Positions 20,000-30,943 of a DNA stretch of 64,000 nucleotides are shown in pieces. The first letter of the stretch is position 1. Each line of letters starts with the position of its first letter. Source of the stretch: Hortaea werneckii (lineage: Eukaryota > Ascomycota > Dothideomycetes > Mycosphaerellales > Teratosphaeriaceae); assembly GCA_037044905.1 (NCBI GenBank), contig JBAOKB010000008.1:1-64000 (forward strand), read 5' to 3'. The notes beneath the pieces are model-generated. The model was not told the origin of the DNA. It worked only from the letters and a program-made list of their open reading frames with translations, and did no database searches. A program made the translations under genes and the position numbers.

Positions 20000-22107
20000 A
20001 TGCGGCTCCTCCATCGCGATGCACAAGGCACCTACCACCTCAAAGAGATCGCCGACGCGCTCGAAGAGCGCTATGTCATCCTCTCTCATCGCTGGTACCC
20101 CGAAGGCGACATTTTGTACGCAGATCTTGCAAACCAGCATCAACCGGAGATACGCAACAAGCAAGGCTGGCGGAAACTCCGATATGCGGTCGATCAGGCC
20201 GAATGCGATGGGTATCGCTATGTCTGGATCGATACGTGCTGTATTGATAAGACGAGCAGTGCCGAGTTGAGCGAGGCGATCAATTCTATGTTCTTCTGGT
20301 GAGTCTTTCCCTTCTTGCTTTTCTTACTTCACCGATTCTGACATTTTGGGAATTGGCGATTCATAGGTATCAGCAAGCGCAGGTATGCTACGCGTATCTC
20401 TGGGACATCAGCAGCGAGTGTCCACCTCTCTCCGACGACGCAATGTTACAGAAAGAGTGTAAGGGAAATGGACTGCGAGACGGAGATCAGGATGGTCAGA
20501 AATCAGGCGTCGACCCCAAGAGCGATGGCCTTCAGCAGTGGCGAGCCACGTTCACGGATTGTTCCTGGTTCACACGGGGATGGTAAGCTACAGGGCCTGT
20601 TGCCCTTCATGCCTTTCCACAATCACTTGAAAGCTACACCTGCTGAATTCATGTGCTCCATAGGACCCTACAAGAGCTTATAGCACCCCGCGAAGTCCGG
20701 TTCTTCGGTGTAGATTGGAACCCGCTCGGGTCATCACACCATCTAGTCGAGACGATTGCGGCGAGGACTCTCATCGATGCCGACTTGCTCCGAGGACGCA
20801 GAGAGCTCAAGCGATACAGTATCGCTCAGCGCATGTCATGGGCAGCGGATCGGGTGACTTCGAGGATCGAAGACCGCGCGTACAGCCTTCTTGGTCTGTT
20901 CGATGTGAATATCCCCCTGTTGTACGGGGAGAGGGAGAAGGCGTTTATGAGGCTACAGGAAGAAATCATTCGCCGGTCCAACGACCAATCGATCCTTGCC
21001 TGGGGGTACGACATGGCGGTAGATGAGAACCCAGGAAGGTTGCTCGCTCGCTCACCCACCGACTTCCGCGGATCTAGCGACATTATTTCTGGGGGAGGTC
21101 ATGGCGAGGGCAAGGCGCTACAGCTCGACAACCAGGCGCTACGGGGGTTCTTCCTTGTGCGCTACGAAGGCGATGGCTTGTGGACAGCCATGCTAAACTG
21201 CAAGGACAGCAAGGGGGGATCGATCAAGCTAAGTGTCGTTTCACGAGACGACTTTAGACTCGGAGAGAGACAGAATAGGCCGGAATCTCCTAAGCGATTG
21301 GAATTTTATGACATGAGGCGATTGGCCCCGCTTACTGGATGTAAGGGCATTGTTGCTGTCGCGAAGTCTGGCCATGGCTTCTGTTCCAGGATAAGCTCGA
21401 GCCGAGAATTTCCAGTTCCCGCATCGCGACCTGTCGATGCGTGGGAGGCGCCCCATGCCAAGGAAGACGATGTGGAAGCCATGCTGCTTGCATACTCGGA
21501 CACGAAGCTGCGAATCATGACATCGGTACCTTCTTACTGCGGCCCACTCAGGCTGTCTGTGTGTCCTTTTAAGAAACATGATTGTGGCTCGCTGCAAGTC
21601 TTAGGCGTTGCGCCCCGGGGTCGCAGGCTAGGCACGGCGGATCTTGCGCAGGACCCGTCGCTACGACCGGTGGTCACAAGGTTCACCTATAACGATGCCG
21701 CCGCGCTGATCATTGGTTTGAAGCACCTCAACGAGGCGCTCGAGGTGACTTGCACGGCAGAACGTGCAATCTGGGTCCACGATAAGAACCACTTTGTCCT
21801 TAAGGGCAGCCTGATCGTGAGAAGGTACGAAGGCAGGGGAAAATACCATTCTTGGTCACTCCAGGCATGGCAGGACTGTGAGACTCACCGGCAGCAAAAT
21901 TTTTGGGGTCACGTTGCTTTGTGCACCCTCACTCTCAAAAACGGCTGGAAATTCTCCACTCGCATGACTGTCGTCGGCATTACGGAGCCAGAGGTCGAAC
22001 TCGAATTCGAAACGCTGCCACCGCCAACCTCTCGCACGGGAAACATGAGCGGACTGAAACGGCTCGTTGACCGCGAAGATGGCAAAGTCGAATTCGAAGC
22101 CTTTTGA
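20000..22107 (+). CDS. HET-domain protein (heterokaryon incompatibility type)
   Basis: Exons 20000-20298, 20367-20582 and 20664-22107; introns of 68 nt (GTGAGT..ATAG) and 81 nt (GTAAGC..ATAG), both splitting a Trp codon as TG/G. Product 652 residues. The N-terminal 200 or so residues are a HET domain with its usual blocks: RYVILSHRWYPEG, GYRYVWIDTCCIDKTSSAELSEAINSMF, and, across the second intron, WFTRGWTLQELIAP. Then comes RIEDRAYSLLGLFDVNIPLLYGE, the standard post-HET block. The remaining 370 residues are probably beta-rich and unassigned. There is no NACHT, WD40 or ankyrin region. Some HET proteins trigger cell death on fusion of unlike strains; most, including this one, have no proven role. 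It starts at the usual MRLL. Confidence 0.92.
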
Positions 22108-22794
22108 ACCAATGGTGTATGTCGTCTCAAGCTTACAGTGAACTGGAGATGTGTCGCAAGATTGATGTTATTGGGATCCTTGACCCAAATCATGTGTGGT
22201 GGAAATGTCAAGATCCCCCGCCACCAAGAAAAAAAAAAAAAAAAAAACAAAAACAAAAACAAAAACAAAAAACAGGGCGATATGTGTCTTTGACCCCCAT
22301 TCCTATTGCCTTGCCGCGTTCTGCCTGCAATATGTGCCAACAGAACTGTCTGTCTTCATAGATAAGATACACAGCTAGTTTCCGTAACTGAAGAATCCTG
22401 ACATGCTGAGGTGTCCCTAAGCGACCTCGCCCAGCGTAATGAAAATCCTTGTGCCCAACTTCATCGCTCGACAAAACCACTAACTCCCTTTGATCGACAT
22501 GGCGAAGACCAATGGAGCTCACCTCCCGCGTTTGATAGAGTCAAAATCGCTTCAGCCCTCAGCCCGGTCACTCCCATGCGCAAGAGGTCCGATAGATGAA
22601 GGCAAGAGCAGGGAATGAAACAGGAAGCACAAAAAAAAAAATAAGGCTTCGAAGGGTTCGGGGACTCTTGTTGCTGTACAGGATTCGTGTTGGACAGGGT
22701 GTCTATAGTATGTTTACAAAGCGCACCGGCCGCTAGAACAGCTCGATGAGCGCGAGAAATCTACTAGGGAGGGGGTTACGAAGAAGAAAGCAGC
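22108..22794. other. Intergenic between convergent HET and MIC60 genes
   Basis: 3' flanks only. It contains an A-rich simple repeat at 22229-22273 and a shorter A run near 22630. No gene seen. Confidence 0.6.
22229..22273. repeat. A19 followed by (CAAAAA)n simple repeat
   Basis: 19 A (22229-22247), then four or five CAAAAA units, about 120 bp after the HET stop codon. An ordinary 3'-flank microsatellite. Confidence 0.9.
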
Positions 22795-24779
22795 CTACTC
22801 GACCAAAAGCGACTGCAACCGCGCCTCAGTAGCGATGACCTGCAAAAGGTTAGTTAGCAAAGATCTCCCTCGAGAACGACTTTGATCGCTGCATAAAACA
22901 AAAGCAAACTTACCTCAACCGCCTGTCTGACCTCCAACACCCTCCTACACTCACCAACCCAATCCCTACTCAGCACACCAGCCCAGCCCTTCAATCCGTT
23001 CATCTCACGCGCCGCAGCGTCCAAGTCACCCTCCTCAAGCAGGACTTCCGTCCGCGCGAGTGTAGCCTCAACATCATCGCCCTCAGGCAGACCCCGATCG
23101 CTCTTCTTGGCGAACATCATGCGGGATAGGACGGCCGAGGCGGCATGGCTGGCCACACCAGCGTCTTCAGGGAGCAAGCTAGCCTTGCGGACTTCAGACG
23201 CCACACGTCGGAAACGCTCGATCAAGCTCGCGGGGCTCGGGATACCGCGCTGGTAGGCGAGGGGGTTGATGGAAGCGATAGCCGCGTTGACCACCTCGTC
23301 CTCGCCGCTGACTTCCTTCAGCGCGACGAGCTCGTTGAGGAAGGGGGTCGGGTACTCGCTTTCCAGGACCTTGGCGCGCACGGCCTCGACGGCGATCTGG
23401 AGGTGCTGCGTGCGGAGGGTGGCGTCGAGGACCTGGTTCCACTCGCCAGTCAGCTTGTCCAGCTCGCCGACGCTCTCGGAGAGGGCGTCGATCTTCGCGA
23501 GACGGCCGTTACGCTCCGCCTCGACCTTGTCGGCGACCGTTTGCATGTAAGCCTTCTGGAGGGCGATTTCCTGCTCGAGGAGCGCGTTCTTGTTCTTTTC
23601 CTCGGACACCTTCTCAGCGGCTTCCAGCTCAGCGCGGAGTCGGTTCTGGTAGGTGCTCGATAGACGTTCGCGTTCCGATTCGTACTCTTCTCTCCATTTG
23701 CCTTCCTGGGCGCGGAGTTCATGTTCCAATCGAGAAACCAGCTCCTTTGCGGCGCTGTCAAATTCCGTGTGAGCGTTCTTCAGCGCCTGTTCGGCTTCCT
23801 GGGCAGCGGAGTCTTTCATCGTGCTGATGTCGCTGATGACCTTTTCCACATTGTTCTTCATGGTCTGAATCGTGCTGGAGTACTTTGACGCATCTTCCGG
23901 TGAGGCATTCACGGCTGCGATCACGCCATTGACCATGTTGACTAGGTTCTGAACGACTGGCTCGGTGGCCTGGGCAATATTGACGTGGTCGACGGCCGGT
24001 GCTGCCTTTGCTGCAGAAGAGACTTCTTCGCTCTTCTTCGCAGACTCCACGGCCTGCGTCTTTTCCCTCTCGCTAGCCGCACCGGGTGTCTGCTGCGCCT
24101 TTTCAGGCTGCGGCTTGGCACCCTCCTGAACCTTGTTCGCAGAGGATGCGCTTGAACCGCTCTTCTCTGCGGCCTTTGGCTCAACACCACTCTGTCGTCC
24201 AATGGTCACTTTGTTCTCCCCGCGGATCTGCTGCCACTTGTTGTCGTTGTATTCCTTCACCGGGAAGCGTTTCCGGAACTCACGCTCCTCAAAGTAGGCC
24301 ACGACATCCTCGCCGTACGGGACGAATTCGGTGAAGAAGTCGTGGAAGTTGTCCGACTGCAGGGAATACCAGACGCCTCCGCCGTAGCCGAGGGTTGTCA
24401 ATAGGAACATGGTGAGGAGGAACCTGCGGAATCGTCGTCGCGGCTTCGGCGGGGTCGAACTCGGCGGCGGAGGCGGCGGCTCTTTCGGGATTTGCGAGGG
24501 AGCGGCCTGCTGCGGCGGCGGGTTCCCACCGAGGATGGGAGCCTGAGGAACACCAGCCGCCGACGCACTCTGGGAGCCTGGCAGGACAGTCCGGTCAGGT
24601 GGCGCATCGGCGAACGTTCTCTACTCCCCCATCACGGATGTCAGCGCCTCAATGCTTCTGCTAGCGGCCTCCGGCCCTGGTGGACTTTGATTTCAACTCA
24701 CCCGGAACTGCCATTGGGTTCTCGGAGCGAAGCCTCGCCCGGCTCGAGCGCCACTCCGGGCAACGGCGGATCGCAGCAT
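22795..24779 (-). CDS. MIC60: MICOS complex subunit Mic60 (mitofilin)
   Basis: Three exons, 24779-24702, 24620-22914 and 22839-22795, give 609 residues. MIC60 is the core MICOS protein of the inner mitochondrial membrane and forms crista junctions. Exon 1 encodes a basic presequence (MLRSAVARSGARAGRGFAPR). A Pro-rich stretch precedes a basic patch RRRFRRF and the single membrane helix at about residues 93-113 (MFLLTTLGYGGGVWYSL), with the family block DFFTEFVPYGEDVVAYFEEREF just after. A long Ala/Glu/Lys coiled coil follows in the intermembrane space, then the mitofilin C-terminus (TPFLNELVALKEVSGEDEVVNAAIASI). The last exon adds only 14 residues (VIATEARLQSLLVE). Introns are 81 nt (GTGAGT..GTAG) and 74 nt (GTAAGT..GCAG). 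Fits the family in size and order. Confidence 0.95.
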
Positions 24780-25771
24780 GGTCGAGCTGCAGTGTAGACT
24801 GACGTGAATCGTCTGGAGTCAGCGTCTGGTCGCGTCCGGATAGAAAGTTGAAGTCGCAACCACAGAGCTCTCCTGCTTCGGCACGGGACCGGCCGCAGCG
24901 AACTGTTGGGTGCCTGAGACACCAACTTTTTCGTCCCCGCTCCCGGAGTCCCGTCCCTCCCCCGCCACCTCCATTGCACGAACAACCTAAGGAAGTCCAA
25001 TGTGGTCGTTCAACTCTGTTCCGCGGGCGACTATGCTTATGCCAGTACTGGAGATGTACAATTATGGTGTACTCAACTATTGACGTATAGACCGAACGTT
25101 AAGGTAGCGGCAAGATACAGTCGTAGGTCGAACTTACATAGTAAAACTCTCCAGCAGGGACAGAACATCGACTATTCTCCGTTCCATCCACTCACGGCCA
25201 TGGAAAGGAGGAAAACAAAAGAGAAAGAAAGAATGGTTACCTCACAGTGAGTTGCGGAAGCTTCAAAGAATCTCGAGTTGATATTCCTCTCTTTCTATCA
25301 AGTGCAAAGGGGGGCAAGAAAACAAACGCTGCGTACACTTCATTATAAAGACGGGGGATGGCATATCTACACATGTGACATCAGCCGTTTCGTTTCTAGC
25401 CCAATTCGCCGTCCCCAGCCCCAGTCCCATTCCCCTTCACTCCCCTTCTCGCTCGAGTGAAAACTCGGGACTTTCTCTTCCACATCGGGAGAGAAGGGAA
25501 GAGGAGAAGGGCTCAGCGGAGGGAGGCTGGCAGAAAGGAAGAAATCCCAAACCCCTCTGTGAACACCCTTGCCCGTCGGTGAAAAGGATCGCAGAAGAAC
25601 GCCCTCCTCCGCCCCTAATCCCCACCTCCAACCCTTCGCTCATGCAATCGAAGCAACAAAAACCCCAACCCAACCAATCATCCCATCTCATCCCATCACA
25701 TCCACTCCCCTTTCCCTCACCCATACCCAAACACCTATCCACCTCACCTCCACCTCCACGCCTTCCCTACC
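24780..25771. other. Intergenic, 1 kb; MIC60 promoter and b561 3' flank
   Basis: No supportable gene. The half nearest the b561-like gene (25380-25770) is a C-rich, CT/CA-type low-complexity sequence on +, which generates long but meaningless open frames. Confidence 0.55.
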
Positions 25772-28700
25772 TTACTCAAACTCAACTCTATTCCCCCTCC
25801 CCTGCGCGGCCTCCAATCTCCTCGCCCGCTCCGCCCGGCGACGACGGCGATTATTATCGAACGTACTGAGATCGGTCCCCGTGCCGGCGTCGCCGGGACT
25901 GCCGACCGTGCCGCTCATGCCGCTGCCGGCTATCGGCGGGTTGAGGTTTGCGGGCGCCACGGGCGGAGAGGCGCCGCCGCCGGCTGAGGAAGTCGGGGCG
26001 ACGCCGTGCGCGGGGACGGCGGGGGGCAGGTTGAGTTCGGAGGATTGGCGACGTCCGCCGCCGGTGGGCGTACCGCTTCCGATTGTCGAGAGGGAGGCGG
26101 GAGGCGCGGGGACGTTGGAGTAAGGCTGTTGCGAGCTATCCCTCACACGGTGGTGGCGTTTGCCGTTCCCGCCGCCGCCATGACGGCGGTACTTCGCGTT
26201 GCTGCCGGGAGGCGCGGGGTCGGAGTCCTGGCCTGAGCTGAGACTGCTGCCGCGTCGGGTGCGCTGGCGCGCGGAGCGGCGTTCCATGCGCTCTTGGCGG
26301 CGGGCGGTGCGTTCGGCTGCCGCTTCTTCCTCCGAGAGTCGGCGCAGCGTCACGTGCTGGCCGTCGCGGTGCATGTGCATTTTCACGCTTACGGGCGGGC
26401 TTCCGACGGGGTTGGGAGCGCCGGATGCGGAGGGGTGGGCGGTGGAGTTGTGGACTTGGCTTGTGGATGCTATGGCGTTCTCGTCCGCTCGTCTCCCTTC
26501 GAGTCGTGATTGCGAGTCCGTGCCTGAATTGCCGAAGCGGGAGGGGCTCTGGCTGTGTGAGGCTCTGCGTTGCCTGTTAGTCGCGTGGGAAGACGCGGCG
26601 GCGCCACCAGCTAATGTTGCTGCGGCTGCACTGCTTCCGTAGGGTCCTCCTTCAGAGGGACCGCTCTGCTGCACGTCCTCGTGAGACATCAATCGGTTCG
26701 GGTCTGGATTCACTGCTCCGTGCGGCATCTGCAGATTCTGAGGTGGTGGGCCAGGAGGCGGCGGTGGGAGATGATAACCGCTAGCATTCGGATCATATGG
26801 TCCTGAATGTTGTTGTCCATAGCCAGGCTCCATCGTACTAGGTCCCATATTCGGCACCGCGCCTGCATTCGCAGGAAGTGGAGGCGCATTGGTGTCGACC
26901 CTCGACTGACTGAAGTTCGTTCGTGAAAGCTCAGGTTGACTGCTCATGAAACCATGTGTCTCTGCGGCAGGGCCTGAAACACCTGTCATGAGCGTCCCCG
27001 TATCGCTCTCTCTTCGTCCGGCATGGCTATCCTGCATGCGAGGGTAATGCATTGAGTTCCGTCGATTGAAGCGTTCCTCATCTTCCCTATCTTGCCTGCG
27101 CAACCGGTCGGCCTGCTGTCTCTCCTTGCGTTCACCTCGGCGCTTGTACCATTCTCGGAACCCTGCTATGGCGCCAAGCGTGGCGACGCTATTGCGCAGA
27201 GTATTGGGGTCTTCTTCGTGCTTGTGTTGGGGTTCGTGACGACGAGGTGGACCACCAACGAAGCTCTCCTCGTCATCGTAACTCATGCTGTCCATGCTGG
27301 ACCTCCCCATCGGTCGCCGTGGGGGACGAGAAGGAGTCTGAGAGGGCGTGTTAGGTGCCTCACCCGCTATGCGAGCATTCGGAGGCGACATTGGCGCATC
27401 TCCCGCTTCTACGCGCGACACGTCCGTCTGGCTGACCATATTCTGATTCCCACCTAGAGGCGGGCGATACCGCTTCTCTCGGTAATCGTCCTCATATTGA
27501 GGTCTCCGACGACTGTTTCGACGGTCTAAAAGGCTCTTAATCCCTGCGAAAGCGCCGATGCCTGCACCCGCTCCGAGAAGTCTGTCTCGCCATGTGTGGG
27601 GGCGCTGGCTCTCGCTGTACTTCTCGTCTTCCCATGACTCCGGACCAAGTCGACTTTCTTCTGTTGGAGGCAGACGGGCTTGTCGCGACCGTGGTCGATG
27701 CGGTGGCGCTCGACTTTCCACTCCGGTGGGCACACTGCCAGCACCATACATTACTCCTGGAGGCGGGCGAGTTGAAGGCTGAGAAGAGACACCGGACGGG
27801 CCCATGCTAGGCCCCATTTCCGGGCCTGCACTGGAGGCCATCCCTGTAGGTGGCCCTCTGTACCTTCTATCGTGACCATCATCGTCAAAGACAGATTCGT
27901 CCCCATAGTCCCGCTCCTCACGCCTCTCACGCTTCTGGTCCCGTTTATGCTTCCACCACTCGTACGCTCCTAGAGCGCCAGCTCCAGCCAAAATCTTCTT
28001 ACCCCATCCACCTCCTTCCCTCTCCTGCGAATGCGGCCTGCTCTGCCTCTGTCTCCGATCCTGCGTGAAGTCCGTCTGTGTCCCGGAGAGGTAGCTGCTA
28101 TTATAATCCGAGTAGAACTCGTTCTGGCCATCCACACCCCACTCCACCCGTCTCTCCTCATAATATCGTCGATCCAGAGCCAAATACCCAAACACCAGGA
28201 ATGCACCCGCTATCGCAAACAATATAAACAGTGATTTTGGACTCCCATATAACGTCAACCCTAATGCGATCTGTACAATGCCCAACAGCGCAATACTCCG
28301 CCCTAGCAGCTTATGCACCCAGACTTTCTTCGGGATCCGGGTCAACGCCATAGGATCCTTGCGCTTCTTCTCTAGCCGGCTCATCAACCATCCGAAGAGG
28401 AACTGTGCCAGGACGAGGACATACACCGCGACGCCGATGCCGTGGTGCGGGTTCGTCAGGCTCCGCTCGGGCCCCACGGCGAAGTATCCCAGCACGAAGA
28501 CGACGGTCAGGAGGAAGACGGTGAGGATCTGGAGGTAGACGTGGACTTTGACCGCGGTCCTGGGGTCCCCCCGGTAGAACTTCGCCATGAAGATGGCGGC
28601 GGGGACGACGGCGAGGAAGACGATGGCGGCTAGCACGCCGTGGCCGAGGATCAGCTTGTAGTAGCCTGGCAGGTTGGCGAAGCGGTTGCCCATGCCGTTG

Positions 28701-28843
28701 TATCGCATCGTCTCGAAGTTGAGGCCCACGAGGTTGGGGAGCAGGAAGGTGTCGCGGCCATTGTCCCAGGTGCCGTCGCCGACGTGCAGGGTAGAGGAGG
28801 AGTAGGAGGAGGAGCCGGCGGGGGCGAGGTCGGAGTTGGACAT
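25772..28843 (-). CDS. Cytochrome b561-like membrane protein with a long disordered tail
   Basis: Single exon, 1023 residues. Residues about 62-225 hold five or six membrane helices. Four histidine positions match the two haem sites of cytochrome b561 proteins: His68 (LILGHGVLAA), His101 (VKVHVYLQ), His133/134 (NPHHGIGVA) and His177 (WVHKLLGRS). The family moves electrons across membranes, usually from ascorbate or a fused DOMON domain; no DOMON or signal peptide is seen here. The other 800 residues are charged, Arg/Ser/Pro/Gly-rich and probably disordered, with two short blocks of related composition (LAGAGALGAYEWWKHKRDQKRERR and LLGAGAGIGAFAGIKSLLDRR; a third, TLGAIAGFREWYKRR, further on). 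The donor and partner are unknown. The tail is likely cytosolic. Confidence 0.85.
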   Translation of the reverse strand: MSNSDLAPAGSSSYSSSTLHVGDGTWDNGRDTFLLPNLVGLNFETMRYNGMGNRFANLPGYYKLILGHGVLAAIVFLAVVPAAIFMAKFYRGDPRTAVKVHVYLQILTVFLLTVVFVLGYFAVGPERSLTNPHHGIGVAVYVLVLAQFLFGWLMSRLEKKRKDPMALTRIPKKVWVHKLLGRSIALLGIVQIALGLTLYGSPKSLFILFAIAGAFLVFGYLALDRRYYEERRVEWGVDGQNEFYSDYNSSYLSGTQTDFTQDRRQRQSRPHSQEREGGGWGKKILAGAGALGAYEWWKHKRDQKRERREERDYGDESVFDDDGHDRRYRGPPTGMASSAGPEMGPSMGPSGVSSQPSTRPPPGVMYGAGSVPTGVESRAPPHRPRSRQARLPPTEESRLGPESWEDEKYSESQRPHTWRDRLLGAGAGIGAFAGIKSLLDRRNSRRRPQYEDDYREKRYRPPLGGNQNMVSQTDVSRVEAGDAPMSPPNARIAGEAPNTPSQTPSRPPRRPMGRSSMDSMSYDDEESFVGGPPRRHEPQHKHEEDPNTLRNSVATLGAIAGFREWYKRRGERKERQQADRLRRQDREDEERFNRRNSMHYPRMQDSHAGRRESDTGTLMTGVSGPAAETHGFMSSQPELSRTNFSQSRVDTNAPPLPANAGAVPNMGPSTMEPGYGQQHSGPYDPNASGYHLPPPPPGPPPQNLQMPHGAVNPDPNRLMSHEDVQQSGPSEGGPYGSSAAAATLAGGAAASSHATNRQRRASHSQSPSRFGNSGTDSQSRLEGRRADENAIASTSQVHNSTAHPSASGAPNPVGSPPVSVKMHMHRDGQHVTLRRLSEEEAAAERTARRQERMERRSARQRTRRGSSLSSGQDSDPAPPGSNAKYRRHGGGGNGKRHHRVRDSSQQPYSNVPAPPASLSTIGSGTPTGGGRRQSSELNLPPAVPAHGVAPTSSAGGGASPPVAPANLNPPIAGSGMSGTVGSPGDAGTGTDLSTFDNNRRRRRAERARRLEAAQGRGNRVEFE

Positions 28844-29992
28844 GATGGTCGTCGGTGGTAGTGGTGAGGTTTGGTCGGCACAGTGCGCGCAAAGGCGCTA
28901 GACTGTGTGAAAAGGTGTGGTCATGCGGCTGTGGAGGTCGACGAAGGTATCGTTGTGTTGTCGGTGTGAAGAGGCCCAGCTATGCAGCGTACGTCCTCGT
29001 TGTTGGTGTTGTATATCCGTTGTCGATTAAGGTGGCTCGGGAAAGCTTCACAATCGTGGCGCTCGTTGCGTTCAAGATGTCAAGTGTCGTGGATACAGAA
29101 AATCCCCAAGCCCTCTTCCCTGGTCATCCAGGTCGGGAGGGATGGTGAACCGGAGAATAAACCCAGTGTTGTCGTCGGTCTATCAGACGCTAATGCGCTG
29201 ACAGTAAAGAGCTCACTCATCCGCAGTCAAACGGCGAAGGTTGGACGAGTGGGATTGGCAGCTCGGCTTCTGCAAGCCACTGCCGCCGCGCCCCAAGTCA
29301 ACAGTCGTTGCCACAGGCGATGAGCATGGGTCTCCCCGTGTCCACCACGCACGATCGAACTCTATTCCAGGTTTCAGAAGACCGACCAACCTTACTCTTG
29401 ACATCACTTCATTTGAATGCTATAAGATATCTGCGAAATGTACAGGTGCTGAAGCCAGGTCAGGCTTTGACATCAATCAAGCTGCTTTATGGCCGCCCGC
29501 ACTCCAGTGGGCGATTGGCTTCCGAAGCTAGAGCTAATCTCCAGGCTTACTACTCTAACGTACGTACCGTCAGCCAGAAAGGCGGTAACACAAACGGTAG
29601 AACGTTGTCATAGCCAATCCGACACAAGCACACTCTTCAAACGGGAGCGTCTGCCCTAACAACGATTATTAGGGATCTCAGATGTATATTCCGGAACGGT
29701 GCCGTAATAGTAGAGACTTGAATCCATGTTCAGGGAAAGCTTCGATTGAGCAACAAGACTTTGGATTATGAATGCAGCTCCTCGTCTCAGTACAAGCTAA
29801 TTAACATTGAAAGATCCTCATGCTGTTGATGAAGAAAGCATCCCACGACGATGGTGCCTGTTATTCCCAAACGCCCATTTGTGCCCATGTCCGACGATTA
29901 AATCTGTGTCCTATCCCGCATCGTATACCCATACTCCGCGATTTACCACTGCATGCCGTCAGCCTTGCGACCTCCTTCATGCAAGCTGACGC
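28844..29992. other. Intergenic, 1.15 kb
   Basis: Promoter of the b561-like gene and 3' flank of the first F-box-like gene. I find no coding region, RNA gene or striking repeat. Confidence 0.5.
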
Positions 29993-30943
29993 TTACACGT
30001 CAGAGAAGAGTGAAGAAATGGTTGTCGGCCGGGTCGGCGGCAGAAGATCCAAATCCCACGTCAAGCGCGACTGCACCATCCACTCGACCTCCAGTGGCGG
30101 TTGAGAAAAGTGCATGTCCATCCATGAGCTAGATGTCGATGATGCGCGCATATCACAGCCGCCACGACCCGCGCATGTACAACCTCTTCTCATGCCCTGG
30201 ATCAGTTGCAATACATAGTTGCCAGGCGACGGAGACCGGACCCCGCATCCCCAACTTTCGTAGGTGACATGTTCACATCCTCCGGCCCCATTGCTGGTTT
30301 CCGGCACGAGATGCGCGCAAATGGAATCCTTTTGGTTGGCATTCCCACGCACGACTAGCTTGTGGCATACTTGGCTGGTCAAGTAAAGCCAATTGATCCG
30401 CGCGGTTGCACCCGCCGGGGGATCGGGCGTGAAGAACAATGCCTGTTGGAGCTTTGACGAGCAATCGATAGTTTCTCGAAAGCGTCTTGAGACGCGTCGG
30501 CTCAGTAGCAGAGTACGCAGACGACGAGCCTGCTCGCTGGCCTTTGCGACCTCACGATCGAGATACCTGTGATAGGCTTGGTCGTCGAATTTACCACAGT
30601 GCCGGTCACGGCCAACCCGGCCATAGTGGTACTTATTACAGGGCTCGTCGCAGGGATCTTCTACCACGTCTGAACTTAAGTCGACGACCTCGAGTAAGAT
30701 CATCTCGAGTAACTCAGTGGTGTTGACAAGACGCGCACTAGCCGGATTGTAGACGTGAGTACGCAAGGCATGCACTTCCATTGCGACATCGTGCTGTGCT
30801 TTCCTTGCGTAGCAGACGTCGTCTGAAAGCTGGTCGTGCGAAGCCGTCAGATTGTCGAGTCTCTCGTCCAGTGTGTCGAGGCGAGTAAGTATTTGCGACT
30901 GCGTCTGCAGCAATTGCTGTAGGAATGCGTTGTTGCTAGGCAT
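29993..30943 (-). CDS. F-box-like protein, tandem copy 1
   Basis: Single exon, 316 residues. Residues 1-65 form a predicted coiled coil (LLQTQSQILTRLDTLDERLDNL). Next is LVNTTELLEMILLEV, resembling an F-box first helix, then an acidic, His/Tyr-containing insert, then LRTLLLSRRVSRRFRETIDCSSKLQQALFFTPDPP, the second half of the F-box-like domain seen in a large Dothideomycete family. The C-terminal part has SSWMDMHFSQPP, like the SWRxMxxTQPP block of that family. Such proteins may be substrate adaptors for SCF ubiquitin ligases, but neither Skp1 binding nor any substrate is shown. The neighbouring gene on the same strand is a clear paralogue and the upstream regions are also related. The insert that splits the F-box-like region is unusual. 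Confidence 0.75.
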   Translation of the reverse strand: MPSNNAFLQQLLQTQSQILTRLDTLDERLDNLTASHDQLSDDVCYARKAQHDVAMEVHALRTHVYNPASARLVNTTELLEMILLEVVDLSSDVVEDPCDEPCNKYHYGRVGRDRHCGKFDDQAYHRYLDREVAKASEQARRLRTLLLSRRVSRRFRETIDCSSKLQQALFFTPDPPAGATARINWLYLTSQVCHKLVVRGNANQKDSICAHLVPETSNGAGGCEHVTYESWGCGVRSPSPGNYVLQLIQGMRRGCTCAGRGGCDMRASSTSSSWMDMHFSQPPLEVEWMVQSRLTWDLDLLPPTRPTTISSLFSDV

